Counted from the first letter of the stretch, positions 24,355-34,250 are shown. The stretch: 64,000 nt of DNA from Rhizobium sp. BK602 (GCF_014195095.1 NZ_JACIBC010000007.1:124001-188000); one strand, 5' to 3'. Program-made: numbers and translations. Notes: generated from the letters alone by a model not told the origin.

Positions 24355-25422
24355 ATGACGATATTGGTTTCAGGTGGCGCTGGTTTCATTGGCGGGAATT
24401 TTGTTCTCGACTGGCTGCAACGGTTCGATGAGACGGTGATCAATCTTGATAAGCTGACCTATGCGGGCAATTTGGACACGCTGCAGGGGTTGCGGGGGAA
24501 CAATCGTCATGTGTTCGTGCATGGCGATATTGGCGATCGCGATCTGGTGGGGGATCTGCTGGCGCGGCACCGGCCGCGCGCGGTGCTCAATTTCGCCGCC
24601 GAAAGCCATGTGGACCGCTCGATCCACGGCCCCGGCGATTTCATCCAGACGAATGTGGTGGGCACCTTCAATCTGCTGGAGGCGGTCCGCGGCTATTGGG
24701 ACGGCCTGGCGGGGGACGAGAAACAGGCGTTCCGCTTCCTGCATGTCTCGACCGACGAGGTTTACGGCACGCTGTCGAAGGATGACGCGCCGTTCAGCGA
24801 GCTCAATCGATACGAGCCGAACAGCCCCTATTCCGCCAGCAAGGCGGCGTCGGACCATCTGGTGCGCGCCTGGCATCACACCTACGGCCTGCCGGTGGTG
24901 ACCACCAATTGCAGCAACAATTACGGCCCCTATCATTTCCCGGAGAAGCTGATCCCGCTGGTGATCCTGAATGCGCTCTCGGGCAAGGACCTGCCGATCT
25001 ACGGCGACGGCCAGCAGATCCGCGACTGGCTGTACGTCAAGGATCATTGCAGCGCCATCCGCCGGGTGCTGGAGGCCGGCAAGGTGGGCGAGACCTATAA
25101 TGTCGGCGGCTGGAACGAGAAGCCCAATCTGGAGGTGGTGCACACGATCTGCGCCATTCTCGACGAGCTGCGGCCGAAAGCCGGCGGCGGCCGTTACCAG
25201 GACCAGATCGCCTTCGTGAAGGACCGACCCGGCCATGACCGGCGCTACGCGATCGATGCGCGCAAGCTGGAGCGGGAGCTCGGCTGGAAGCCGGAAGAGA
25301 CCTTCGAGACCGGTATTCGCAAGACGATCGAATGGTATCTCGCCCATCAGGACTGGGTGGCGAACGTCACCAGTGGCGCCTATCGCGACTGGCTGGACAA
25401 GCAATACGAGGTGCGCGCATGA
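24355..25422 (+). CDS. rfbB: dTDP-glucose 4,6-dehydratase
   Basis: 355 aa. Extended SDR fold: nucleotide motif GGAGFIGGNF near residue 7, the dehydratase motif STDEVYG, catalytic YSASKAASDHLVRA (Tyr and Lys), and NCSNNYGPYHFPEKLIPL. It makes dTDP-4-keto-6-deoxyglucose, the second step of dTDP-L-rhamnose synthesis. The frame is open from 24253, but the ATG at 24355 gives the family N-terminus MTILVSGGAGFIG. It overlaps rfbD by 4 bp (ATGA). Confidence 0.96.
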   Translation: MTILVSGGAGFIGGNFVLDWLQRFDETVINLDKLTYAGNLDTLQGLRGNNRHVFVHGDIGDRDLVGDLLARHRPRAVLNFAAESHVDRSIHGPGDFIQTNVVGTFNLLEAVRGYWDGLAGDEKQAFRFLHVSTDEVYGTLSKDDAPFSELNRYEPNSPYSASKAASDHLVRAWHHTYGLPVVTTNCSNNYGPYHFPEKLIPLVILNALSGKDLPIYGDGQQIRDWLYVKDHCSAIRRVLEAGKVGETYNVGGWNEKPNLEVVHTICAILDELRPKAGGGRYQDQIAFVKDRPGHDRRYAIDARKLERELGWKPEETFETGIRKTIEWYLAHQDWVANVTSGAYRDWLDKQYEVRA

Positions 25423-26333
25423 GCTTAATCCTCGTCACCGGCGCCAACGGGCAGGTCGGCTTCGAATTGCAGCGCGCACTCGCGCCGCTCGGCACCATCG
25501 ACGCGGTGACGCGCGCCGAGATGGATCTGGCGAGCGAGGCGAGCATTCTTGCCGTTCTGAGGGAGCGCAAGCCCGACATCATCGTCAATCCCGCCGCCTA
25601 TACCGCCGTCGATCGCGCCGAGAGCGAGAAGGACCAGGCGATGGCGGTGAATGCGGCCGCCCCCGGGGTGCTGGCGCGCTGGGCCGCCGATCACGGCGCC
25701 CTGCTCGTGCATTATTCGACCGACTACGTCTTCGACGGCTCGAAGGCCGATCCCTATGTGGAGAGCGATCCGATCAATCCGCAGTCGGTCTATGGCGAGA
25801 GCAAGTGGCTGGGCGAAGAGGCGGTGCGTTCGGCCGGAGGCTCCCATGTCATCCTGCGGACGAGCTGGGTCTATGGCCATCACGGCAACAATTTCCTCAA
25901 GACCATCCTGCGCCTTGCCGGGGAGCGCAGCACGCTGAACGTGGTCGCCGACCAGGTCGGGGCACCGACGTCCGCGGCGCTGATCGCCGATGTCACCCGC
26001 CGGGTCCTTGAGCTTGCCAGCGCTCCGGGGGCGGTGGATGTGTCGGGCACCTATCATCTGAGCGCGCGGGGCGAGACGTCCTGGCATGGCTATGCCGCGC
26101 ATATCGTCCGTGACGCGGCGGCGCGGGGCTTTACGCTTGCGCTCACGCTCGATGCGCTGAAGCCGATCCCGACCGCCGACTATCCGACGCCGGCCAAGCG
26201 GCCGCAGAATTCCAGGCTGAACTGCGCCAGGCTGACGGATCGCTTCGGCCTGACCCTTCCCGCATGGCAGGAGGGCGTCGACGACGTCATCGGCAGACTG
26301 GCACCTACCAGACTGGCCTCCACCGCGCTTTGA
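25419..26333 (+). CDS. rfbD: dTDP-4-dehydrorhamnose reductase
   Basis: 304 aa. GANGQVGFELQRAL at the N-terminal nucleotide site, NPAAYTAVDRAESE, the STDYVFDG loop and the catalytic YGESKWLGEEAV. It reduces dTDP-4-keto-L-rhamnose to dTDP-L-rhamnose with NADPH. Coupled to rfbB by an ATGA overlap. Confidence 0.96.
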   Translation: MSLILVTGANGQVGFELQRALAPLGTIDAVTRAEMDLASEASILAVLRERKPDIIVNPAAYTAVDRAESEKDQAMAVNAAAPGVLARWAADHGALLVHYSTDYVFDGSKADPYVESDPINPQSVYGESKWLGEEAVRSAGGSHVILRTSWVYGHHGNNFLKTILRLAGERSTLNVVADQVGAPTSAALIADVTRRVLELASAPGAVDVSGTYHLSARGETSWHGYAAHIVRDAAARGFTLALTLDALKPIPTADYPTPAKRPQNSRLNCARLTDRFGLTLPAWQEGVDDVIGRLAPTRLASTAL

Positions 26334-26414
26334 CCCGCCCAAGGCCGTTGTCGCCATCGGTTGCGATCGATGGCCGGCCGGCCGCAGACCGAAACCAAGA
26401 CGAGACGCTGGACC

Positions 26415-27302
26415 ATGAACAAGGCACGCAAAGGCATCATCCTCGCAGGCGGCTCCGGCACGCGGCTTTATCCCGCGACGCTTGCCGTCAGCAAGCAGCT
26501 TCTGCCGATCTACGACAAGCCGATGATCTATTATCCGCTGACGACGTTGATGCTGGCCGGCATCCGCGAGATCCTGATCATCTCGACGCCGCAGGACACG
26601 CCGCGTTTCGAGCAGCTGTTGAGCGATGGGAGCCAGTGGGGCATCAAGCTCGACTATGCGGTGCAGCCGAGCCCGGACGGGCTGGCGCAGGCCTTCCTGA
26701 TCGGCGAGGCGTTCCTGGATGGTGCTGCGTCGGCGCTGGTCCTCGGCGACAATATCTTCTACGGGCACGACTTCGCCAAGCTTCTGCACCAGGCAAGCGA
26801 CAAGGAGGCGGGTGCGACGGTCTTTGCCTATCACGTGCACGATCCGCACCGCTATGGCGTGGTCGAATTCGATGCGGACGGCCGGGCGATCAGCCTCGAG
26901 GAGAAGCCGAAGGAGCCGAAGAGCAATTATGCCGTCACCGGGCTTTATTTCTACGACGCCGACGTGGTGGAGGTGGCCAAATCGATCCGTCCCTCGCCGC
27001 GCGGCGAATTGGAGATCACCGACGTCAATGCGCATTATCTGAGAGCGGGACAGCTCGACGTGCAGACGATGGGCCGGGGCTATGCCTGGCTCGACACCGG
27101 CACGCATGAATCGATGCTGGAGGCGAGCCATTATATCGCCACCATCGAGAGCCGGCAGGGCCTGAAGGTCGCCTGCCCGGAGGAGATCGCCTATCGCAGC
27201 CGCTGGATCGATGCGGCGCAGGTCGAGGCGCTCACCGAGCCTCTGAAGAAGAACGGCTATGGGCAATATCTTCTGAACATGCTTCACGAGCGGATATTTT
27301 AA
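26415..27302 (+). CDS. rfbA: Glucose-1-phosphate thymidylyltransferase
   Basis: 295 aa. Nucleotidyltransferase signature GIILAGGSGTRLYPAT near residue 6, KQLLPIYDKPMIYYPL, the metal site LGDNIFYG and EEKPKEPKSNYAVTGLYFYD, quoted in parts (EEKPKEPKSNYAV). It makes dTDP-glucose from dTTP and glucose-1-phosphate. The ATG at 26415 is preferred to the upstream in-frame ATG at 26361. It sits between rfbD and rfbC in the usual B-D-A-C order. Confidence 0.96.
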   Translation: MNKARKGIILAGGSGTRLYPATLAVSKQLLPIYDKPMIYYPLTTLMLAGIREILIISTPQDTPRFEQLLSDGSQWGIKLDYAVQPSPDGLAQAFLIGEAFLDGAASALVLGDNIFYGHDFAKLLHQASDKEAGATVFAYHVHDPHRYGVVEFDADGRAISLEEKPKEPKSNYAVTGLYFYDADVVEVAKSIRPSPRGELEITDVNAHYLRAGQLDVQTMGRGYAWLDTGTHESMLEASHYIATIESRQGLKVACPEEIAYRSRWIDAAQVEALTEPLKKNGYGQYLLNMLHERIF

Positions 27303-27367
27303 GTGCGTCAGGCGGCCGGCCCTGTTGCCGGCCTGTCGAATGCAGTCAGAGCGAAACGGGAAGACCT

Positions 27368-27916
27368 ATGAAAGCCATCGATACCGCCATACCGGACGTC
27401 AAGATCATCGAGCCGACGGTGTTTGCCGACGATCGCGGATTTTTCCTCGAAAGCTTCAACCAGGCGAAGTTCGAAGCGGCGATCGGGCGAAGCGCCGCCT
27501 TCGTGCAGGACAATCACAGCCGCTCGGGCAAGGGCGTGCTGCGCGGCCTGCATTATCAGCTGGCACCGCGCGCGCAGGCCAAGCTGGTGCGCGTCGTCGT
27601 CGGAGAGGTCTATGACGTTGCCGTCGACATCCGGCGCTCGTCGCCGACCTTCGGCCAATGGGTCGGCGTCTTCCTGTCGGAGGACAACAAGCGCCAGCTC
27701 TGGATCCCGGAAGGCTTTGCCCACGGCTTCCTGACGCTGAGCGAGCGTGTCGAATTCCTCTACAAGACCACCGACTACTACGTCCCCGACTGCGATCGCG
27801 GCATCCGCTTTGACGACCCGGCCATCGGCATCGACTGGAACACCGCCGACGCCCTCACCCTCTCGCCAAAGGACCAGAAACTGCCTGCCCTGCACGACGC
27901 GGAACTATTCGCGTAA
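27368..27916 (+). CDS. rfbC: dTDP-4-dehydrorhamnose 3,5-epimerase
   Basis: 182 aa. RmlC-type cupin: FNQAKFEAAIGR, QDNHSRSGKGVLRGLHYQL (catalytic His in GLHYQ), VAVDIRRSSPTFGQWVG and IPEGFAHGFLTLSE. It completes the dTDP-L-rhamnose set. Confidence 0.96.
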   Translation: MKAIDTAIPDVKIIEPTVFADDRGFFLESFNQAKFEAAIGRSAAFVQDNHSRSGKGVLRGLHYQLAPRAQAKLVRVVVGEVYDVAVDIRRSSPTFGQWVGVFLSEDNKRQLWIPEGFAHGFLTLSERVEFLYKTTDYYVPDCDRGIRFDDPAIGIDWNTADALTLSPKDQKLPALHDAELFA

Positions 27917-28033
27917 AATCCAAGAGACCTGGTTCGGCAACGCAAACATAGCCCCGGTTGCATCGTCGATAGTTTGCTCTGACAGGGCTGGAGATGGCGC
28001 ATTGGGCGACCAAAACGCCATCGGCCGCCTCAA

Positions 28034-28402
28034 TCAGACCCGATTGTAGTCGTCGCTCAATCGGATGATGTCGTTCTCATCCAGCAGCTCGCCATATTGG
28101 ATCTCGATGAAGATCAGCGGTTGATCGCCGGTGCAGGAAACCCGATGCGTCGCCTTGAGCGGAATATCGACCGTATGCCCGAGCCGCAGCGGATGTTCGG
28201 CTCCATCGATCTCGGCAACGCCCTGTCCCGAAACGGCCGTCCAGCGCTCCGCGCGATGATTGTGATATTGCAGCGACAGCCGCTCGCCGGGATTGACGAC
28301 GATGCGCTTGACGACATGGCACTCGCCGATATCGAGCACATGCCATGTTCCCCATGGACGGCGATCATTGTCGCCAACCTTGTAAAGACTTCCTGATCTC
28401 AA
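28034..28402 (-). CDS. Mannose-6-phosphate isomerase-like cupin (type II PMI C-terminal domain)
   Basis: 122 aa. It has RPWGTWHVLDIG, the metal-binding cupin stretch LSLQYHNHRAERWTAVSG and HTVDIPLKATHRV, closely resembling the C-terminal domain of bifunctional mannose-1-phosphate guanylyltransferase/isomerase proteins but standing alone. The start is a TTG preceded by GAGGGAA. It is transcribed away from the neighbouring glycosyltransferase. Likely role: supply of mannose-6-phosphate for GDP-mannose and thus for the Gmd/Rmd branch. Confidence 0.8.
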   Translation of the reverse strand: MRSGSLYKVGDNDRRPWGTWHVLDIGECHVVKRIVVNPGERLSLQYHNHRAERWTAVSGQGVAEIDGAEHPLRLGHTVDIPLKATHRVSCTGDQPLIFIEIQYGELLDENDIIRLSDDYNRV

Positions 28403-28664
28403 TGAAATTCCCTCTGCATAGGCAACCGATCAGCCATGACGCGGCTGAAAAGTACAGGCGGCATTAATTTAACGTCGCCGACAGGGCAAGGCTTTTTAGC
28501 CAATAATGATAAATGTTCCCGCAGAGATTCATGGGATCTGGCGCCCCGGAGGATCTATCGGTGGCGTGGTGGAACCGGGAAGGCGCCGATACGAAGGTCG
28601 GATGTTTCCAACGGTCGGCGACACCATAGGTGACGCCGCGATTGCTTTTCGATACAGGGATGCC

Positions 28665-29777
28665 ATGCGCGTTCTCCATTTCTTCAAAACCTATTGGCCG
28701 GATACATTCGGCGGAATCGAACGGACCATCCATGCGATCGCCAAGGGCACTGCCCGCTATGGCGTCGAGACCGATGTGCTCTCGCTCAGCAAGATGCCGC
28801 GGGAAAACAGCGTCGAATTCGATGGCCATATGGCGCACAAGGCCAAGCTCGATTTCGAATTCGCATCCACCGGCTTTTCGCGCGAGGCGTTTGGACGTTT
28901 CCGCGAGTTGAGCCGAAAGGCCGACATCGTTCACTATCACTTTCCATGGCCGGTGATGGACATCGTCCATCTTGCTGTTCCTCCCGGCAAGCCAACTGTC
29001 GTGACCTATCATTCGGACATCGTGAAGCAGAAGGTCCTGCTGCAATTCTACAGGCCGCTGATGTCGCGCTTTCTGAAAAGCGTCGACCGCATCGTCGCGA
29101 CCTCTCCGAACTATCTGACATCAAGTGATGTGCTTGAAAAATTCAGATCCAAGACAAGCGTGATCCCGCTGGGGCTGGATGAGGCCGACTATCCAAAGGC
29201 GGACGAGGCCACGCTTGCGCATTGGCGCAGCCGGCTCCCCCCTCGCTTTTTCCTGTTTGTCGGTGTTTTGCGCTACTACAAGGGGGTCCATATCCTGCTG
29301 GAGGCCGCGAAACGCAATGGCCTGGATGTCGTGATCGTCGGTGACGGACCGATGGAGGCGGAATTGAAGCAGGCCGCGCAGCAGAATTTCGGCAATATCC
29401 ATTTTCTCGGCTCCTTGCCGGATAGCGACAAGATCGCCCTGCTCGAGCTTTGCACGGCCTTCGTATTTCCCTCCCATCTCCGTTCCGAGGCTTTCGGATT
29501 GTCTCTCGTCGAGGCGGCAATGTTCGGTAAGGCAATGATTTCATGTGAAATCGGCACCGGAACAAGCTTCGTCAACCTGCAGGGTGAAACGGGATTGGTG
29601 GTGCCGCCGGACGACGCCGATGCCCTGGCCGACGCCATGAAGCTTCTATGGGACGATGAGAAGAAGGCTGCCGCGTTCGGCGCCGCGGCACGCGAACGCT
29701 ATCTTGCCCGCTTCACCGCGCAGGAAATGTGCTGCGCATATGATGGTCTTTATCGCGAATTGGTCGATCCGGTTTGA
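28665..29777 (+). CDS. Glycosyltransferase family 4 (WbpZ/WbdB-like)
   Basis: 370 aa, GT-B fold. The N-terminus MRVLHFFKTYWPDTFGGIER is of the kind seen in mannosyl- and D-rhamnosyltransferases of A-band-type O-antigen loci. The C-terminal donor domain has FFLFVGVLRYYKGVHILLEA, IVGDGPMEAEL and EAFGLSLVEA (the E-X7-E motif). The ATG at 28665 is chosen over the in-frame ATG at 28506 because it gives this N-terminus and has AGGGA before it. The donor is probably GDP-D-rhamnose or GDP-mannose, inferred from the gmd/rmd neighbours. Confidence 0.85.
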   Translation: MRVLHFFKTYWPDTFGGIERTIHAIAKGTARYGVETDVLSLSKMPRENSVEFDGHMAHKAKLDFEFASTGFSREAFGRFRELSRKADIVHYHFPWPVMDIVHLAVPPGKPTVVTYHSDIVKQKVLLQFYRPLMSRFLKSVDRIVATSPNYLTSSDVLEKFRSKTSVIPLGLDEADYPKADEATLAHWRSRLPPRFFLFVGVLRYYKGVHILLEAAKRNGLDVVIVGDGPMEAELKQAAQQNFGNIHFLGSLPDSDKIALLELCTAFVFPSHLRSEAFGLSLVEAAMFGKAMISCEIGTGTSFVNLQGETGLVVPPDDADALADAMKLLWDDEKKAAAFGAAARERYLARFTAQEMCCAYDGLYRELVDPV

Positions 29778-30208
29778 GCTCGGGGCTGTGGAAGCCGGCT
29801 TCCGGAAACGGTCGGACGGTGCGCGATGACCCGGCCGCCGCGGTATTTGTGTGCAATGCCACGATATGGCCGTTTTGGCGCTTGAAGGAACCGAGCAAGC
29901 TTCGTCGGTCCTTGTATTAAAAACAACCGCGTGAGACATCGTGGGTCAATGTTGCCATAACTTGCGCGACGACTTGTAAAGCGATGATGCATACATGAGG
30001 GGATTGGTGTACCGATTCCTCGTGAGTATATTTGCGCCACTGGGAGATCGCTCAGAGCGAAATTGCTTATGATCGTTGTCATTGAGGTCCGGACGGGCTA
30101 AATGGCGCTGGAAAACAACGCAGCCAGGCATGACGATGCGCTCGACGGCGCTCGGTCTGTCTGGTGCCGCCGCCCGATGTGATGCGGCAAACATGGAGAT
30201 GGATCTTG
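29778..30208. other. Promoter region of the gmd-rmd-wzm-wzt operon
   Basis: About 430 bp, A/T-richer than the flanks, no credible gene. It holds a good sigma70-type promoter, listed separately. Confidence 0.5.
30004..30032 (+). promoter_or_regulatory. Candidate sigma70 promoter for the gmd operon
   Basis: TTGGTG (30004-30009), a 17-base spacer and TATATT (30027-30032). It lies about 180 bp upstream of gmd and is the best -35/-10 pair in the gap. Confidence 0.5.
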
Positions 30209-31180
30209 GTGAAGAAAGCATTGGTCACGGGTATTACGGGTCAGGATGGCGCCTATCTTGCAGAGCTGCTGCTGCAGAAGGGTTATGAAGTCCATGGACT
30301 TGCGCGCCGTTCGAGTACCGCTGATGTCAATCTTACTCGTCTGGAGTGGTTGGGCATCGAGCGCGACGTCCGCATTGTCGACGGCGATCTTTTGGATCTT
30401 TCCGGCCTGATCAGAACGATCAAGGACGTGAAGCCGGACGAAGTCTACAATCTCGGCGCGCAGTCCTTCGTCAAATCGTCCTGGCAGCAGCCGCTCCTGA
30501 CCGGCCAGGTGACGGGCCTCGGCGTTGCGAATGTGCTGGAGGCCGTGCGCATAGAGCGGCCGGAAGCCCGGTTCTATCAGGCGTCCTCGTCTGAAATGTA
30601 CGGCCTCATTCAGGAGCCGATGCAGTCCGAGGTGACGCCCTTCTATCCCCGCTCGCCTTACGCGGTCGCCAAGCTCTATGGCCACTGGATCACCGTGAAC
30701 TATCGCGAAAGCTTCGGTCTGCATGCCTCCAGCGGCATTCTCTTCAACCATGAATCGCCGCTTCGCGGCATTGAATTCGTGACCCGCAAGGTGACCGATG
30801 CCGTGGCTCGCATCAAGCTTGGCCTGGCAAAGGAGCTTCGGCTCGGCAATATCGACGCCAAGCGCGACTGGGGCCATTCGAAGGATTATGTCCGCGCGAT
30901 GTGGCTGATGCTGCAGCAGGATGTCGCCGACGATTATGTGATCGCAACCGGTCGCACGACGACCGTTCGCGACATGTGCGCCATCGCCTTCAAGCATGCC
31001 GGCCTGACGATGGAAGATCATCTGGTCATCGACCCCGAGCTTTTCCGTCCGGCGGAAGTGGACGTGTTGCTCGGCAATCCGGAGAAGGCCCGCAAGAAAT
31101 TTGGATGGGAACCGAAGATCGGTCTCGAAGAGATGATCGTCGAAATGGTCGAGGCCGATCTCAAGCGACTGAGCAAGTAA
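30209..31180 (+). CDS. gmd: GDP-mannose 4,6-dehydratase
   Basis: 323 aa. KKALVTGITGQDGAYLAELL is the GMD-type nucleotide site, and LARRSSTADVNLTRLEW, SEMYGLIQEPMQSE, YPRSPYAVAKLYGHWITVNY (catalytic Tyr/Lys) and GILFNHESPLRG all match. It makes GDP-4-keto-6-deoxy-D-mannose. No ATG fits well; GTG at 30209 or TTG at 30206 follow the GGAG at about 30195. Paired with the reductase gene that follows. Confidence 0.95.
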   Translation: MKKALVTGITGQDGAYLAELLLQKGYEVHGLARRSSTADVNLTRLEWLGIERDVRIVDGDLLDLSGLIRTIKDVKPDEVYNLGAQSFVKSSWQQPLLTGQVTGLGVANVLEAVRIERPEARFYQASSSEMYGLIQEPMQSEVTPFYPRSPYAVAKLYGHWITVNYRESFGLHASSGILFNHESPLRGIEFVTRKVTDAVARIKLGLAKELRLGNIDAKRDWGHSKDYVRAMWLMLQQDVADDYVIATGRTTTVRDMCAIAFKHAGLTMEDHLVIDPELFRPAEVDVLLGNPEKARKKFGWEPKIGLEEMIVEMVEADLKRLSK

Positions 31181-31208
31181 GTTTTCCGACTGAGCGACGA
31201 GACATCTC

Positions 31209-32177
31209 ATGGCGAGAGGACATCGCATTCTCATTACCGGTGCCAGCGGCTTTGTTGGCTCGTGGCTGCAGCGTGAGTTGGAAAGCCGGCGGCCTGCGGC
31301 CGGCTCCGAGCTGACCATAGTGACCGCCGGTCAGGGAGATGCGTCGGACTGGAAGACCAATATTGCGGATCGGGGTCAGGTAGAGACCCTGATCCGTGAT
31401 TGTCGGCCGACGGCGATCATTCATCTCGCCGCGATCGCAGCCCCCGCGGATGCCCGCAGGATGCCGCAGCGAGCATGGGATGTGAATTTCCAGGGCACGA
31501 TGAACCTCGCCTACGCCACGATGGAGTTTGCGCCGGAAGCGCGCTTCATCTTTGCCGGCAGTTCCGAGGCTTATGGTGCTTCGTTCATCGATGCGGCAAA
31601 GGCGCCGATAAGGGAAAGCGCCGCGCTGAAGCCGATGAACGTCTATGGCGCGACGAAAGCGGCCGCGGACGTGCTTGTCGGGCAACTTGCCTATGATGGG
31701 CTGAAATCCATCCGGTTTCGTCCGTTCAATCACACCGGCCCCGGCCAGACGGATGCCTATGTCGTCTCCGCCTTCGCCAAGCAGCTCGCCGAAATTTCGG
31801 TGGGCGGCAAACCTCCCCGTATCAGCGTCGGCAACCTCTCGGCCTTCCGTGATTTTCTCGACGTGCGGGATGTCGTGCGCGCCTATGCCGACGCCGCGCT
31901 GATCGAGGGGGCCGCGGATCACCTCGGCGGCGTCTTCAATCTGTCCTCGGGACAGCCGGTGCAGATTCAGTCGATCCTCGACAGGCTGATCGCGCTTTCC
32001 GGATTGGACGTGGAGATCGAGATCGATCCGCAACGGTTGCGCGGGCCCGAAATTACAGTCGCTGCCGGTGACAACGAGGCGGCCTTGAACGCCTTTGGTT
32101 GGAAGCCGGAGATAGAATTGAGCCGCACACTTGGCGATGTGCTTGACGATTGGAAGATCCGATTGGCGGGCCGATAA
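31209..32177 (+). CDS. rmd: GDP-6-deoxy-D-mannose reductase
   Basis: 322 aa, extended SDR: RILITGASGFVGSWLQREL, HLAAIAAPADARRMP, SSEAYG, catalytic MNVYGATKAAADVL, and the Rmd-typical RPFNHTGPGQTDAYVVSAFA, quoted as RPFNHTGPGQTDAYV. It reduces the Gmd product to GDP-D-rhamnose. GDP-L-fucose synthase is unlikely because the protein lacks the long C-terminal epimerase region of Fcl. Confidence 0.88.
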   Translation: MARGHRILITGASGFVGSWLQRELESRRPAAGSELTIVTAGQGDASDWKTNIADRGQVETLIRDCRPTAIIHLAAIAAPADARRMPQRAWDVNFQGTMNLAYATMEFAPEARFIFAGSSEAYGASFIDAAKAPIRESAALKPMNVYGATKAAADVLVGQLAYDGLKSIRFRPFNHTGPGQTDAYVVSAFAKQLAEISVGGKPPRISVGNLSAFRDFLDVRDVVRAYADAALIEGAADHLGGVFNLSSGQPVQIQSILDRLIALSGLDVEIEIDPQRLRGPEITVAAGDNEAALNAFGWKPEIELSRTLGDVLDDWKIRLAGR

Positions 32178-32227
32178 CATTATCGGCCTGGATATCCGAT
32201 CATATAGCCGAATATTGGAGAGAGCAT

Positions 32228-33013
32228 TTGCTGAGCAGTGTTTGGAGATACAGGCATTTTATTCTTGCCTCTATCAAGGGTGAGTTGCGCGGACGATTTG
32301 CGCGATCCCGGCTGGGGGCGCTATGGTTTATCCTGCATCCGCTGGCACAGGCATTGATCTTCTCGATCGTTCTGGCCGAGGTCATGCGGGCAAAGATGCC
32401 CAACATGAGCAGCCCGGCCGCCTATCCGATCTATCTTCTGTCCGGTATGGCAGCCTGGGGCCTGTTCAGCGAGATCCTGACGCGCAGCATGGGCGTTTTC
32501 ATCGAGCAGGCATCGACGCTGAAGAAGATTTCGTTTCCCCGGCTCTGCCTGCCGATCATCGTCTGGGGCAGCGCGATCATCAATCATCTGCTGCTGTTGG
32601 TTGCCATTGCGGTGATTTTCCTGTTCTTCGGTCACTATCCGGGTCTGGCTTGGCTCTATCTGATACCGGGCATGCTGCTGATTTCAGTGCTTGCGTTCGG
32701 AATCGGCGTATTTCTCGGCGTTTTGAATGTCTTTGCCCGCGACGTCGCCCAGGTCATGACCGTTGTGATGCAGCTTTGGTTCTGGTTTACGCCGATTGTC
32801 TATGTGACCACGGCCGTGCCTGAACGATTTCAGCTGCTTTTGCATTTCAATCCGATGATGCCGCTGGTCACGCTCTACCAGAATGCCCTGCTTCTCGATC
32901 AGGGGCCTTCCTGGAGCGGCATGTGGCCCGCAATCGTGCTGAGTGCATTCATGGTTTTCCTGTCCTTCTTTGTCTTCCGTCGCGCCAGCGCCGATCTTGT
33001 GGATGCGCTTTGA
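32228..33013 (+). CDS. wzm: O-antigen ABC exporter permease Wzm
   Basis: About 261 aa with six predicted membrane helices (for example LGALWFILHPLAQALIFSIV, and VFLGVLNVFARDVAQVM in the cytoplasmic coupling part). ABC-2 type permease that exports undecaprenyl-linked O-polysaccharide with Wzt. The frame opens at a TTG at 32150 inside rmd. I prefer the TTG at 32228, which follows GGAGAGAG and gives the normal family length. Its TGA overlaps the wzt ATG. Confidence 0.9.
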   Translation: MLSSVWRYRHFILASIKGELRGRFARSRLGALWFILHPLAQALIFSIVLAEVMRAKMPNMSSPAAYPIYLLSGMAAWGLFSEILTRSMGVFIEQASTLKKISFPRLCLPIIVWGSAIINHLLLLVAIAVIFLFFGHYPGLAWLYLIPGMLLISVLAFGIGVFLGVLNVFARDVAQVMTVVMQLWFWFTPIVYVTTAVPERFQLLLHFNPMMPLVTLYQNALLLDQGPSWSGMWPAIVLSAFMVFLSFFVFRRASADLVDAL

Positions 33014-34248
33014 TGACCTCAGTACTTACGGTTGATCGCGTCAGCAAACGCTATCCGACTTATCACAGCAATCTGAAAAGGTTCGCGAACTGGTTCGGGG
33101 CGTCGTTTGCTCCTGTCTCGGAATTCTGGGCGAGCCGCGATATTTCGTTTGCAGTCGGTCCCGGAGAAGCCGTGGCCCTGATCGGCCAGAACGGCGCCGG
33201 CAAGAGCACCTTGTTGAAGATCGTCACCGGCACCGTCCGGCCGAGCAGCGGCAGCGTCCATGTTTCCGGCCGCATCAGCGCTATCCTGGAACTGGGCCTC
33301 GGCTTCAATCCCGAGTTCACCGGCCGGCAGAACGTCTATCAGGCCGGCGGACTGATGGGGTTTTCGCAGCAGGAACTGAGCGAGCTCATGCCGGCCATCG
33401 AGGCATTCGCCGAGATCGGCGAGTTCTTCGACCAGCCTGTGCGCGTCTATTCGAGCGGCATGCAGGCACGCCTCGCCTTCGCGCTGGCGACCGCGAAGCG
33501 GCCTGACATCCTGATCGTCGACGAGGTTCTCTCCGTCGGAGACAGCTATTTCCAGCACAAGAGCTTCGACCGCATCCGGCAGTTCAAGGCAGAGGGAACG
33601 TCGATCCTCCTCGTCACGCATGGTCTGGGAGACGTCAAGGCGCTGTGCGACAGGGTGATCCTGCTGGATAAGGGCGCGATCCTGAAAGACGGTCCGCCGG
33701 ACGAGGTTGTCGATTATTATAATGCGATGATCGCGGAGCGGGAAAACAGCAATCTGACCATAGAGCAGAAACGCAATCAGGATGGATGGTTGCATACGCG
33801 ATCGGGAAGTTTCGAGGTCCGCTCAGAGGCCATCGACTTATTGGACGAAGATACGCGGCAGCCTATCAAGACAGCCTACGTGGGCCAGCGGCTTTTGCTG
33901 CGTCTCGAAGTGAACGCGTATGTGGACATCCCCAAACTCGTCCTTGGCTACATGCTTCGAGACCGAACCGGTCATGTCGTTTGGGGTACGAATACATGGC
34001 ATACGAAACAGATCGTCGAAAATGTGAAGTCAGGAGAAAGAATTCTGTATGAATTGCCTTTCACCTGCACGCTTGGCCCCGGTTCCTATTCGTTTTCGCC
34101 AGCGTTGGTGAACTCGGATACTCATCTCGACAGGAATTACGAGTGGCAAGATAATGCCTTGGTTTTTGACGTCGTGAACACCAATCAGTTCGATTTTATC
34201 GGAAGCAGCTGGCTGGATGCAACATTTCGCATAGTAAGGGTTGATTAG
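33013..34248 (+). CDS. wzt: O-antigen ABC exporter ATP-binding protein Wzt, with C-terminal carbohydrate-binding domain
   Basis: 411 aa. ABC ATPase (1-245): Walker A GQNGAGKST, signature YSSGMQARLAFALA, Walker B DILIVDEVLSVGD. The C-terminal domain (about 270-411) is the beta-sandwich that reads a chain-end modification in Wzt proteins of modified O-antigens (FEVRSEAIDLLDED, LGYMLRDRTGHVVWGTNT, LGPGSYSFSPALV). A terminator group on the polymer, for example a methyl group, is expected. The adjacent FkbM methyltransferase is a candidate for adding it. Confidence 0.93.
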   Translation: MTSVLTVDRVSKRYPTYHSNLKRFANWFGASFAPVSEFWASRDISFAVGPGEAVALIGQNGAGKSTLLKIVTGTVRPSSGSVHVSGRISAILELGLGFNPEFTGRQNVYQAGGLMGFSQQELSELMPAIEAFAEIGEFFDQPVRVYSSGMQARLAFALATAKRPDILIVDEVLSVGDSYFQHKSFDRIRQFKAEGTSILLVTHGLGDVKALCDRVILLDKGAILKDGPPDEVVDYYNAMIAERENSNLTIEQKRNQDGWLHTRSGSFEVRSEAIDLLDEDTRQPIKTAYVGQRLLLRLEVNAYVDIPKLVLGYMLRDRTGHVVWGTNTWHTKQIVENVKSGERILYELPFTCTLGPGSYSFSPALVNSDTHLDRNYEWQDNALVFDVVNTNQFDFIGSSWLDATFRIVRVD

Positions 34249-34250
34249 GC